DNA from: Caballeronia turbans
Lineage (GTDB): Bacteria > Pseudomonadota > Gammaproteobacteria > Burkholderiales > Burkholderiaceae
Assembly (NCBI GenBank): GCA_001544655.2
Contig: FCOD02000005.1
Location: 62,001 to 126,000 of the forward strand
Length of the DNA: 64,000 nt
Reading direction: 5' to 3'
The notes under the pieces were generated by a model. It made no database searches, was not told the origin of the DNA, and saw only the letters and a list, made by a program, of their open reading frames with translations. The translations under genes were made by a program, and so were the position numbers. Of this stretch, positions 9,647-17,084 are shown piece after piece (within the stretch, counting starts at the first letter, position 1; each line of letters opens with the position of its first letter).

Positions 9647-9664
9647 GGTTTCAACGTTTGCTCG
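9647..9664 (-). promoter_or_regulatory. Candidate RbsR (LacI-family) operator
   Basis: On the reverse strand the core CAAACGTTGA (plus strand TCAACGTTTG at 9651-9660) resembles the AAACGTT centre, with a central CG step, typical of LacI/PurR/RbsR-family operators. It lies a few bases past the predicted start of transcription of rbsB, where binding would block the promoter. The adjacent operon encodes a LacI-family regulator. The palindrome is imperfect. Confidence 0.5.
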
Positions 9665-9670
9665 CCGTCG

Positions 9671-9699
9671 ATTCTCGTTGGAGAGACGCCGCAGGTCAA
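9671..9699 (-). promoter_or_regulatory. Candidate sigma-70 promoter of the rbs operon
   Basis: The reverse strand shows a -35 TTGACC (9694-9699) and a -10 GAGAAT (9671-9676) separated by exactly 17 bases. The start of transcription would be near 9664, leaving a leader of about 185 bases before rbsB. The -10 is a weak match; the -35 is good. Confidence 0.5.
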
Positions 9700-9726
9700 T
9701 CGGGCTAACGTGTAGGCCACACGCGA

Positions 9727-9758
9727 CAACGCCGTCGATTTAGGGATCGACGGCGTTG
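9727..9758. repeat. 13-bp perfect inverted repeat between rbsB and the 9793 gene
   Basis: Arms CAACGCCGTCGAT (9727-9739) and ATCGACGGCGTTG (9746-9758) enclose a 6-base loop. It lies just after the stop codon of the leftward gene at 9793 and upstream of the rbs promoter. No T-run follows on either strand. It may be a weak or Rho-assisted terminator insulating the rbs promoter, or a binding site. Confidence 0.55.
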
Positions 9759-9792
9759 CGGGTTGTCCGTGGGCAACGGCTCGCTGCCCGCA

Positions 9793-10074
9793 TCAGAGAT
9801 CTTCGACCGATTGCCCGTCCACCTTGTTGTCGATGATGTCGCGCGCGTAGTCGATGCCCGCGCGCGTCGCGTCGATCGGGCTATCGAAGGGTTCCTGCTC
9901 GGGCACGCCGAACATCACCGCGCGGCCACTCTCACCATGCGCGCTCTTCGCGATCGTCACGACGATGTCGAAGTGGCGCGGACCGTCGTCCGGCTCGTCG
10001 CGCTCTTTCGCGCGCCGCAATGCCTGCACCTTGATTTCGAAGCCTTTGTAATGGTCGGACAGCGGCGTGGACAT
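9793..10074 (-). CDS. Small conserved-looking cytoplasmic protein, function unknown
   Basis: A 93-residue acidic protein (MSTPLSDHYKGFEIKVQALR to the C-terminal DNKVDGQSVEDL). It has no signal peptide or membrane segment. The pattern HYKGFEIKV, HFDIVVTIAKS, a PFDSPIDATRAGIDYARDII helix and the C-terminal acidic tail suggests a small alpha/beta fold. I do not recognise a characterised family. The ATG at 10074 is supported by an AGGAG seven bases upstream; the longer frame to 10398 runs through intergenic sequence and is not used. It stands alone between rbsB and the divergent psiF-like gene. Confidence 0.7.
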   Translation of the reverse strand: MSTPLSDHYKGFEIKVQALRRAKERDEPDDGPRHFDIVVTIAKSAHGESGRAVMFGVPEQEPFDSPIDATRAGIDYARDIIDNKVDGQSVEDL

Positions 10075-10314
10075 GAACCGTCTCCTTTGCGTTGACATGC
10101 ATCGCACGATCATACGTCGGCTGCCTGCTCCGTGCGGAACGCCGATAGATGCAAGGCGCTTGCAAGCCTCGTTCCCGTGCCCTGCGCGCCCGCCTCCCGA
10201 TTTCACCTTATCCCACACACCGTTCATATTCGGTTTGCCATAATGCGCGGGCGGCATGCCGCTATGGACAGGCGCCGTCGAAGAATAACCGTCACTCAAA
10301 TCAGGGAGCGTCAC

Positions 10315-10611
10315 ATGACTATTCGAGCCACCGCCCTCATTGCCGTGCTGAGCCTGACGCTCGGCGCGAATGTCGCGATCGCCGCCAACAGTCAGCAAAG
10401 CAAGATGACCGATTGCAACAAGCAGGCTGGCGACAAGAAAGGCGACGACCGCAAGGCCTTCATGAAGAGCTGTCTGTCCGCCGCGCCCGCCGCCGCTTCC
10501 ACGCCGATGACGCAGCAGCAGAAGATGACCGCGTGCAATCAGCAGGCAACCGACAAGAAAGGCGATGACCGCAAGGCCTTCATGAAAAGCTGTCTCAGCA
10601 ACAAAGGCTGA
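10315..10611 (+). CDS. PsiF-repeat periplasmic protein
   Basis: A 98-residue protein with a Sec signal peptide (MTIRATALIAVLSLTLGANV to AIAA) followed by two PsiF-type repeats. Each carries the pattern QQxKMTxCNxQAxDKKGDDRK ending in AFMKSCLS, with one Cys at each end. PsiF proteins are named after a phosphate-starvation-inducible E. coli gene, but their biochemical role is unknown. The paired Cys residues in each unit would allow one disulphide per repeat in the periplasm. GGGAG upstream supports the ATG at 10315. The longer open frame from 10132 is rejected because the signal peptide begins here. Confidence 0.85.
   Translation: MTIRATALIAVLSLTLGANVAIAANSQQSKMTDCNKQAGDKKGDDRKAFMKSCLSAAPAAASTPMTQQQKMTACNQQATDKKGDDRKAFMKSCLSNKG
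10402..10596 (+). repeat. Tandem 75-bp duplication encoding two PsiF units
   Basis: The DNA at 10402-10476 and at 10522-10596 is nearly identical: AAGATGACC at the start and GACCGCAAGGCCTTCATGAA near the end of each copy. The copies are offset by 120 bases, with an Ala/Ser/Pro-rich linker between them. Most differences between copies are silent or conservative. Confidence 0.8.
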
Positions 10612-10832
10612 TCTCGCCGACAGTCACACTTGCGCCGCGCCAGTCGCGCGCGGCGACCCTTTCGTATTTACCCTCCCTACCGGCCGATATTGCACTGCAC
10701 CCAAGCAAGTGATTCGCACCGTCGTCTTTTTCTCATAAGATGGCGCGAAGGCGGCCCCTCACGAATACAAGAAATACGCCATCGGCCGCCGCCGTTTCGA
10801 GCGAGGCGAAAGCCACGCATGGAGGCATCCGG

Positions 10833-11303
10833 ATGGCATGGAGACATAAGAACCGCTGGTTCAGGCGCTGGCTCGTGACGATCACGTTCTGGTTCGTGCC
10901 GGTGCTGATCGTCGCGGTCAGTGAGGTGCGCGAGGAGATGGCGTACAACAACGCCGATCTTCAGAAAGCGCTCTCCGCCTGGGAACTGACGGACGCGCAA
11001 CGCGCCGCCGGCGCCGCCGCGCACTGTCACGGGACATCCGACGAGGCCCGCGCCGCCGGCTGTCCCGAAGACGCCATCGCGGCCACCGAGGTGAAGCATC
11101 AGGAAGCGCTCGGCGAATATGCGCATCGCAAGGCGACGCTCGCGGATTATCTGTGGCACGCGTTCGTCGGCTATTGGATAGTGCCTGCTGTTTTCCTGCT
11201 CGTGCTCGGCATGCTGGTCGGAGGCATCAGACGCGCGCTGCGCCGCCCGCAAGGAACACACGCGGCGGCGTCCGCCGAGGTAAAAACGACGACCCATCCG
11301 TAA
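10833..11303 (+). CDS. Two-transmembrane protein of unknown function
   Basis: A 156-residue protein. A short basic N-terminus (MAWRHKNRWFRRW) leads into TM1 (LVTITFWFVPVLIVAVSEV, about 14-32). A charged 70-residue segment contains two Cys residues (AHCHGT and AAGCPED). TM2 follows (YWIVPAVFLLVLGMLVGGI, about 112-130) with an arginine-rich cytoplasmic tail. The positive-inside rule predicts both ends in the cytoplasm and the Cys-containing loop in the periplasm. GGAGG eight bases before the ATG at 10833 decides the start over the longer frame from 10740. I do not recognise the family. Confidence 0.7.
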   Translation: MAWRHKNRWFRRWLVTITFWFVPVLIVAVSEVREEMAYNNADLQKALSAWELTDAQRAAGAAAHCHGTSDEARAAGCPEDAIAATEVKHQEALGEYAHRKATLADYLWHAFVGYWIVPAVFLLVLGMLVGGIRRALRRPQGTHAAASAEVKTTTHP

Positions 11304-11694
11304 GCGTTGGCCAGGTACGGTCGTTGCTACTTCTCCATGCGGTTTTCTCGTACGACCTTAAGGACGTTTCACGAAATTTATGCTTACCTTGAGGAGCGTG
11401 TCGGGCGAAAACGCCGGTCCCTATTCAGTTTCGTCGAAGCGTCGTCTACCCTTTAGCAGACGCGGTTTCGATCGAAAGATGAATGTAATTTAGCGTACCG
11501 GTTGGCGGTTATGGGGCCGGATTCGGAGTAAGCTAGGCTGGACGTTTGCCCCGAATGTTGCGGAGCCTGAAACGCAAGCGTGACAAGGCTTTGGGCGCAT
11601 GGATCGGGGCTCGTTTTTCAGGTTGCTGTGCTATAACTTGGCGTGCCTCACCCTCCCGCTCTATGGGGTTTCCTAAATTCCACGATGGAGAACA
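11304..11694. other. 391-bp intergenic region before the SYLF lipoprotein gene
   Basis: No credible coding frame is present. The region is less GC-rich than its flanks. A possible -10 (TATAAC, about 11632-11637) lies about 60 bases upstream of the lipoprotein start, but I see no good -35 at the right distance. The length leaves room for a small RNA or an extended regulatory region, which cannot be judged by eye. Confidence 0.5.
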
Positions 11695-12288
11695 ATGATG
11701 CAAAGACGAAACTTCATGCTCAAGTCGACGGCCGTTCTGGCGCTGGGAGGCCTCGCGCTTGCCGGCTGTACGACAAACAAGAACACCGGCAGTGAAGCGG
11801 CTGCGGGCGCTGCCGATGACCGGCGCTCCATCGACGCCGACGTCGACAGCACCATCCAGCGTCTCTACGCCACGGTGAACGGCTCGCGCGAACTGGTGGC
11901 GAAAGCGCGCGGCGTGCTGGTGTTCCCGTCAGTGCTTCAGGCCGGCTTCATCGTCGGCGCGCAATATGGCAAGGGTGCGCTGCGTGTCGGCGGCAGCAGC
12001 GTCGGCTATTACAGCACGACTTCCGGCTCTTTCGGACTGCAGGCGGGCGCGCAATCGAAGGCGCTGATCTTCCTGTTCATGACGCAGGACGCACTCGACA
12101 AATTCCGCAATTCCGACGGCTGGTCGGCGGGCGCGGATGCATCGGTGGCGCTGGTGAAGATGGGCGCGAACGGCGCGATCGACACGACCACGGCCACGAA
12201 GCCTGTCGAGGTGATCGTCCTGACCAACGCCGGCCTGATGGCCGATGTCTCGCTGCAAGGCACCAAGATTTCGCGCATCAAATACTGA
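11695..12288 (+). CDS. SYLF/YSC84-domain lipoprotein
   Basis: A 197-residue protein. Its N-terminus is a type II signal peptide with the lipobox LALAGC (Cys near residue 24), so it should be lipidated. The rest is a SYLF (DUF500/YSC84) domain: LVFPSVLQAGFIVGAQYGKG, then a GYYSTTSGSFGLQAGAQSK segment and LIFLFMTQDALDKF. SYLF domains bind lipids in eukaryotes; in bacteria they occur in envelope proteins of unknown role. Two ATG codons lie in tandem at 11695, preceded by GGAG. It is a single-gene unit ending in a strong terminator. Confidence 0.88.
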   Translation: MMQRRNFMLKSTAVLALGGLALAGCTTNKNTGSEAAAGAADDRRSIDADVDSTIQRLYATVNGSRELVAKARGVLVFPSVLQAGFIVGAQYGKGALRVGGSSVGYYSTTSGSFGLQAGAQSKALIFLFMTQDALDKFRNSDGWSAGADASVALVKMGANGAIDTTTATKPVEVIVLTNAGLMADVSLQGTKISRIKY

Positions 12289-12316
12289 GCGCGCGCCGCC
12301 TTCCTCGCGGCGAATG

Positions 12317-12369
12317 CAAAACCGCCCTCTGGCGCGACCTTCGGGTCGCACCACACGGCGGTTTTTTTT
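12317..12369 (+). terminator. Intrinsic terminator between the SYLF gene and the convergent glycosyltransferase gene
   Basis: An outer stem AAAACCGCC / GGCGGTTTT encloses an inner hairpin GCGACC-TTCG-GGTCGC with a stable UUCG-type loop, followed by eight T residues. A four-T run on the other strand means it can also serve the leftward gene at 12386. Confidence 0.85.
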
Positions 12370-12385
12370 ACGTCTTTTCGAACGA

Positions 12386-13456
12386 TCAGGGGCTCGTCGC
12401 GCGGTCGATCACCTTGAAGCGCGCACGCTTTTGCGCGCGCACCACGGCCTGATATGCCTCGAGATACTGCCGGGCCATGCGATGCGACGTGAAGCGCTCC
12501 TCGAAGCGCGCGCGCACGCGCTCGCGCGACAAGGTGTGCAGGCGATTCACCGCAGCCACCGCGCCGATTTCATCCTCCACGATGAACCCCGAGACGCCTT
12601 CATCCAGCACTTCCGGCACCGAGCCTCGATTGAACGCGATGACAGGCGTGCCGCACGCCATCGCTTCGATCATCACGAGCCCGAAGGGCTCCGGCCAGTC
12701 GATCGGGAACAGGAGCGCATGGGCGCCCGACAGAAATTCGGCCTTCTGACTGTCGTTGATCTCGCCGACGTACTCGACATACGGCAACTTGAGAAGCGGT
12801 GCGATTTCGCGCTCGAAATACTCGTGATCGGCGAAATCGACCTTGGCGGCGATCTTGATCGGCAAACCGCAGCGGCCCGCGATGCGAATGGCCGTATCGA
12901 CACGCTTTTCCGGCGAGATGCGTCCGAGGAACGCCAGGTACTTCTGCTCCACCGGCTGCGGCGTATAGAGCGTCTCCGGCAGGCCGTGATAGACCGTGCT
13001 GATCCACTTCGCCTGCGGCAGCGGATGACGCTGCGCATCGGAAATGGAAATCACCGGCGCCGTATTGAACGTATCGAACACCGGCTGCTGCTCGGGAAGA
13101 TCGAGACGGCCGTGCATGGTCGTCACGAACGGCGTGTCCTGGCGCTTGAAGAGCGAGAACGAGTAATAGTCCATGTGGAAGTGCAGGACGTCGAACTCTT
13201 CGGCGCGGCGGCGCACGAGCTCCATCAGCAGCATGTGAGGCGCGATGCGGTCGCGGATCGCCGGATCGAGCCGCAACGCACGCGGCCAGACGGGTTCCAG
13301 GTTGGCGCTGGTCTGCGAATCGCCGGTGGCGAAAAGCGTGACGTCATGACCGAGCTCGACGAGCGCCTCGGTGAGGTACGACACGACGCGCTCGGTTCCG
13401 CCATACAGTTTCGGCGGCACCGACTCGGTCAGCGGAGCAATCTGGGCAATTCTCAT
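12386..13456 (-). CDS. Glycosyltransferase family 4 protein
   Basis: A 356-residue GT-B-fold retaining glycosyltransferase. The N-terminal MRIAQIAPLTESVPPKLYGG and GGTERVVSYLTEAL form the acceptor-side glycine loop. The C-terminal half carries FLGRISPEKRVDTAI and the donor-binding EPFGLVMIEAMACGTPVIAF with the E-x7-E motif. No signal peptide or membrane span is visible, so it is cytoplasmic or peripheral. The nucleotide-sugar and acceptor cannot be read from sequence. It lies next to otsA in the same direction but 230+ bases away, so a role in a stress-related glycan or glucoside is only a guess. GGAG before 13456 supports the start. Confidence 0.85.
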   Translation of the reverse strand: MRIAQIAPLTESVPPKLYGGTERVVSYLTEALVELGHDVTLFATGDSQTSANLEPVWPRALRLDPAIRDRIAPHMLLMELVRRRAEEFDVLHFHMDYYSFSLFKRQDTPFVTTMHGRLDLPEQQPVFDTFNTAPVISISDAQRHPLPQAKWISTVYHGLPETLYTPQPVEQKYLAFLGRISPEKRVDTAIRIAGRCGLPIKIAAKVDFADHEYFEREIAPLLKLPYVEYVGEINDSQKAEFLSGAHALLFPIDWPEPFGLVMIEAMACGTPVIAFNRGSVPEVLDEGVSGFIVEDEIGAVAAVNRLHTLSRERVRARFEERFTSHRMARQYLEAYQAVVRAQKRARFKVIDRATSP

Positions 13457-13722
13457 CGTTGTCGTCTCCATGCGGATATCGGCGTGCAGCACGGACGTCG
13501 TACCGGCCCGGCGCGCATCGAGTATGACAGCGCGCCGAAAGGTCGGCCAACAAGGTTTGCCCTTACGCGTAATTCCGTCTCGCGTTGTCCGCCCGTGCCT
13601 GTCACGCGCCGGCAGTCGCCTGCGCGATGCACACCATATTGAGCGCGATGCCGACCGCCCGTGGCGTCTCTTGCACTTTCATCGCTCTGTTACAGGCGCG
13701 AAACATCCGTTTCGCGCGACGG

Positions 13723-15108
13723 TTACGCTTTGGCGTCGCCGCGCAGATCCGCGAGAAAGTCGTCGCGCCACACGCCCAGATCGTGCTTGCGCAACGCGGT
13801 CATGTTGGTTTCGTAGCGCTGCTTGCGCTCGGCGAGCGGCATCGCGAGCGCGCGCCCGATCGCCTCGCTCATGCCGACGATGTCGTGTGGATTGACCATC
13901 ACCGCGCCGGTCATTTCGTCAGCGGCGCCGGCGAACTGCGAGAGCACGAGCACGCCGGGATCGTCCGGATTCTGCGCGGCGATGTATTCCTTCGCGACGA
14001 GATTCATGCCGTCGCGCAGCGGCGTGACGAGCCCGATCTGCGATTCGCGAAAGAGCGACATCAGTTTCCATCGGTCGTAACGCTGGTTGAGATAGCGTAT
14101 CGGCGTGTAGTCGAGGCCTGAATAGCGCCCGTTGATACGCCCCGCTTCGTACTCCAGGTTCTGCCGGATCTGCTGATACGTTTCGACGTCCGAGCGCGTC
14201 GGCGGCGCGATCTGCACGAGCGTGACGTTGCCGCGCCACTCGGGCGACTTCTCCAGAAAATGCTCGAACGCGCGGAAACGCTCGACGAGCCCTTTCGAGT
14301 AATCGAGCCGGTCGACGCTCATGATGAGCTTGCGGCCTTCGAGGCTCTGCTTCAGATCCATCACGTCCTGGCGCGCTTCGCCGCGTTCGGCCTGTTCGGC
14401 GATTTCGTCCGGAAAAACGCCGATGCGATACACGTTCGTCCTGAGCTTCCTGCCGAACGCTTCGACGTGGCCGTCGGGCGTCGCGGTGCCGTGCGCATGC
14501 CGGATGATGTAGTCGTGAAACGCGACGCGGTCCCGCTCGGTCTGAAAGCCGACCACGTCATAGCAGCACAGCGACTTGACCAGTTCCTCGTGCGGCGGAA
14601 TGTTCAGGAAAATCTGCGGCGACGGAAACGGGATATGCAGGAAGAAGCCGGTGCGATTGGTGATGCCCGCCGAGCGCAGCGCCTCGGCGAACGGGATCAG
14701 GTGATAGTCGTGAACCCAGATGATGTCGTCGGGCTCGAGCAGCTTGATGAGCTTGTGCGCGAGCCAAGCGTTCACGCGCCGGTAGCCGGCGTATTCATCG
14801 CGGTCGTAGACGGCGAGATCGTTGCGATAGTGAAAGACCGGCCACAGCATCGCGTTGGAGAAGCCGCGGTAATACTGGTCGTAGTCCTTCTTCGGCAGGC
14901 CGACGGTCGCGAAGGTCACCGCGCCGTCCTGTTCGAGCTTCGGCCCCTGATTGGCGACGGTTTCGCTCACCACGTCCCCGCTCCAGCCGAACCAGACGCC
15001 GCCACTGTCCTTCAGCGCGCCGAAGACGCCGACGGCGAGGCCGCCCGCGGAGCCCTTGGTTTCGGTCGGCGTGGCGACCCGGTTGGATACGACGACGAGA
15101 CGGCTCAT
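13723..15108 (-). CDS. otsA: Alpha,alpha-trehalose-phosphate synthase (UDP-forming)
   Basis: A 461-residue GT20 enzyme that joins UDP-glucose and glucose 6-phosphate to give trehalose 6-phosphate, part of the osmotic and desiccation response. Diagnostic segments are [12 protein letters not shown] and the [11 protein letters not shown] glycine loop, [21 protein letters not shown] (about 125-138), [12 protein letters not shown] (about 263, with the conserved Arg and Lys) and [16 protein letters not shown] (about 360). The Shine-Dalgarno is AAGGAA. No otsB (trehalose-6-phosphate phosphatase) gene is found in this window, so the second step must be encoded elsewhere. The neighbouring MscS gene fits an osmotic-stress neighbourhood. 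Confidence 0.96.
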   Translation of the reverse strand: MSRLVVVSNRVATPTETKGSAGGLAVGVFGALKDSGGVWFGWSGDVVSETVANQGPKLEQDGAVTFATVGLPKKDYDQYYRGFSNAMLWPVFHYRNDLAVYDRDEYAGYRRVNAWLAHKLIKLLEPDDIIWVHDYHLIPFAEALRSAGITNRTGFFLHIPFPSPQIFLNIPPHEELVKSLCCYDVVGFQTERDRVAFHDYIIRHAHGTATPDGHVEAFGRKLRTNVYRIGVFPDEIAEQAERGEARQDVMDLKQSLEGRKLIMSVDRLDYSKGLVERFRAFEHFLEKSPEWRGNVTLVQIAPPTRSDVETYQQIRQNLEYEAGRINGRYSGLDYTPIRYLNQRYDRWKLMSLFRESQIGLVTPLRDGMNLVAKEYIAAQNPDDPGVLVLSQFAGAADEMTGAVMVNPHDIVGMSEAIGRALAMPLAERKQRYETNMTALRKHDLGVWRDDFLADLRGDAKA

Positions 15109-15200
15109 ATGCTTTCCTTGTCCTCTTCGAAATTTTCTTGTTCAGGATAAACCCGAAATTTTCGACTGGAAAATGCGGTGCGGGTTTCCTGTCGATGCCG

Positions 15201-16439
15201 TCAGTGCTTTCCGGCAGGCGCCGGCGCGGTGGACGCCGACGAATGCGCGCGAGGGTCCGGGCCGGTCGGCTCACCGCGGCTCGCGACCGGATCGGCGGGC
15301 GTGTTTGCCGTGCTGCCGACATGCGTCGTGGCCGCGCGATCGAGCGGCGGCGCGAAGTCGACGTGATGTTCCCGGTCTGTCGACAAATCCGCGCGCGCGC
15401 GTGGCAGATACTGCGGATACGCGGCCTGCACGAAGTTCACGAGCCCTTCGCGCACGCGGCAGCGCAAGTCCCAGTTGAGTGCCGAATCGAAGGAACTGAC
15501 GAGCACGCGAAGCTGCATCGCGCGGTCGGTGGCGTCGGTGACTTGCAGCACCTGCACGCGGCCGTCCCATTCCGGCGCGTGTGCGAGGATGCGCTCCAGT
15601 TCCTCGCGCAGCGGCGCGATCGGCATCCGGTAATCGACGAACAAAAACACCGTGCCGATGATCTGCGAGCTGTTGCGCGTCCAGTTCGTGAACGGATTCT
15701 CGATGAACCACTGTAACGGCACGATGAGGCGTCGCTGGTCCCAGATGCGAATCGACACGTACGTGCCGGTGATCTCCTCGACGCGCCCCCATTCGCCCTG
15801 AATCACGACGACATCGTCGAGGCGAATCGGCTGCGACAGCGCGATCTGCAATCCCGCGATCAGGTTGCCGAGCACCGGCCGCGCCGCGATACCGGCGACG
15901 AGACCGGCAACGCCCGCCGACGCCAGCAGGCTCGCGCCGATCTGCCTTACGCTCGGAAACGCCATCAGCGCCGCGCCGAAGCCGATGATCACGATCACCA
16001 CCATCACCGAGCGCGCGAGCACGCGCGCCTGCGTGTGGATGCGGCGGGCGTTGAGATTGTCGTCGGTGTCGAGCGGATGCGCCTGCACGATCGCCTCGCC
16101 CACCGCGCCTGCGGAGCGCGCCGCGAGGAACGTGAGCGCGCCGATCAGCGCGACGGTTTCGACATCGCGCAGCACGCCGATGAACGGCAGCGTATCGGGC
16201 GCCTCGAAGATCATGAAACCGATTCCGAGGATGATGAGCAGGACGAGCGCGGGCGTGTCGACGTAGCGCAGAACGACGCTCATCAGCGGATACGGCCGCG
16301 CGATGCGCGTGAGGATGCGCGCGCCGATCCGATGCACGCCCACCGCGACCGCCACCGCGATGGCGGCCACGACGAGGGCGCCGGGCCACGTGCCGAGCGG
16401 CCGTTCTGCGAGGTTCAGGAAGTGATCGAATGAGAGCAT
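15201..16439 (-). CDS. MscS-family mechanosensitive ion channel
   Basis: A 412-residue inner-membrane channel. Several hydrophobic helices lie near residues 20-40, 55-80, 90-110 and 135-155. They precede the pore-lining helix SAGVAGLVAGIAARPVLGNL and the LIAGLQIALSQPIRLDDVV entry to the MscS beta domain, followed by VSIRIWDQRRLIVPLQWFIE, as in YbdG/MscS-like proteins. A Pro/Ala/Thr-rich tail of about 50 residues at the C-terminus is likely disordered. It probably releases solutes on hypo-osmotic shock. The start is uncertain: the frame is open to 16580, and 16439 (MLSFDHFLNLAERPLG) lacks a strong ribosome-binding site. It lies 92 bases upstream of otsA in the same direction. Confidence 0.88.
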   Translation of the reverse strand: MLSFDHFLNLAERPLGTWPGALVVAAIAVAVAVGVHRIGARILTRIARPYPLMSVVLRYVDTPALVLLIILGIGFMIFEAPDTLPFIGVLRDVETVALIGALTFLAARSAGAVGEAIVQAHPLDTDDNLNARRIHTQARVLARSVMVVIVIIGFGAALMAFPSVRQIGASLLASAGVAGLVAGIAARPVLGNLIAGLQIALSQPIRLDDVVVIQGEWGRVEEITGTYVSIRIWDQRRLIVPLQWFIENPFTNWTRNSSQIIGTVFLFVDYRMPIAPLREELERILAHAPEWDGRVQVLQVTDATDRAMQLRVLVSSFDSALNWDLRCRVREGLVNFVQAAYPQYLPRARADLSTDREHHVDFAPPLDRAATTHVGSTANTPADPVASRGEPTGPDPRAHSSASTAPAPAGKH

Positions 16440-16621
16440 GAGCGTCGCGGGATCAGCCTCGTGAAAGTGGAAGCAGCGAGGTGGATACGGCGGTCGCATC
16501 GCACGGATGCGGGATGCCGCGAAATGCAGCCGCGGTGGCCGCCCGGGCGCGGCCGTGGCGCATGTCGCGCCGGCAAGCACGACGCCGGGACGCGCGCTGG
16601 CGTCCCGGCGTCAAAAGACGT

Positions 16622-16978
16622 TCAGCGCTCCGCTTTGCAAGGGAACGCCTTGCCGAGGCCGAGCGAGACCATCGTGGTCGCGTTGAAATCGGCCTTGTCG
16701 GGATTATTGGCGATGTACTTGCGCACCGCGTCCGTAAGCTGCTGCGGCTTCACGTCCGCCGGCAGGCAGAAGTACTGGCCGATCTGCGGCCCGGAGGTTC
16801 CGCCGATCGCCTCGATCGTGTTGTAGATGCCGTCCGCCGCGCCTTCGATATAGGCCGCGCAGGCAGTCCGCGAGTTGGGATCCGTTTTGGTGCAGAGCTT
16901 GTTCAGATCGTTGCCGGTAAACGCAAACGCGCAGACGGGCGTCGCGAGAGCACAGGCGAGGACGAATTCCCGCAGCAT
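16622..16978 (-). CDS. Secreted Rap1a/Tai-family-like protein
   Basis: A 118-residue protein with a signal peptide (MLREFVLACALATPVCAFAF, cleavage near AFA). The mature part has four Cys residues and the pattern GNDLNKLC, ACAAYIEGAADG, FCLPADVKPQQLTDAVRKYI and GKAFPCK. This matches the Rap1a/Tai fold found in immunity proteins that protect the periplasm from type VI amidase effectors, and in many orphan proteins. AGGAAG supports the ATG at 16978; the longer frame to 17095 has no signal peptide at its start. No effector or T6SS gene lies nearby, so an immunity role is not established. Confidence 0.8.
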   Translation of the reverse strand: MLREFVLACALATPVCAFAFTGNDLNKLCTKTDPNSRTACAAYIEGAADGIYNTIEAIGGTSGPQIGQYFCLPADVKPQQLTDAVRKYIANNPDKADFNATTMVSLGLGKAFPCKAER

Positions 16979-17084
16979 GGTCTTCCTTTTATGGTGAGCG
17001 GCGGCTTGAATGGGGCAATCGGTTCGGGGCGATGCGCGGCCGCGCCTGGCCGCGCCTGCCCCGGAGCTTGACTGTCGCGCTGCG

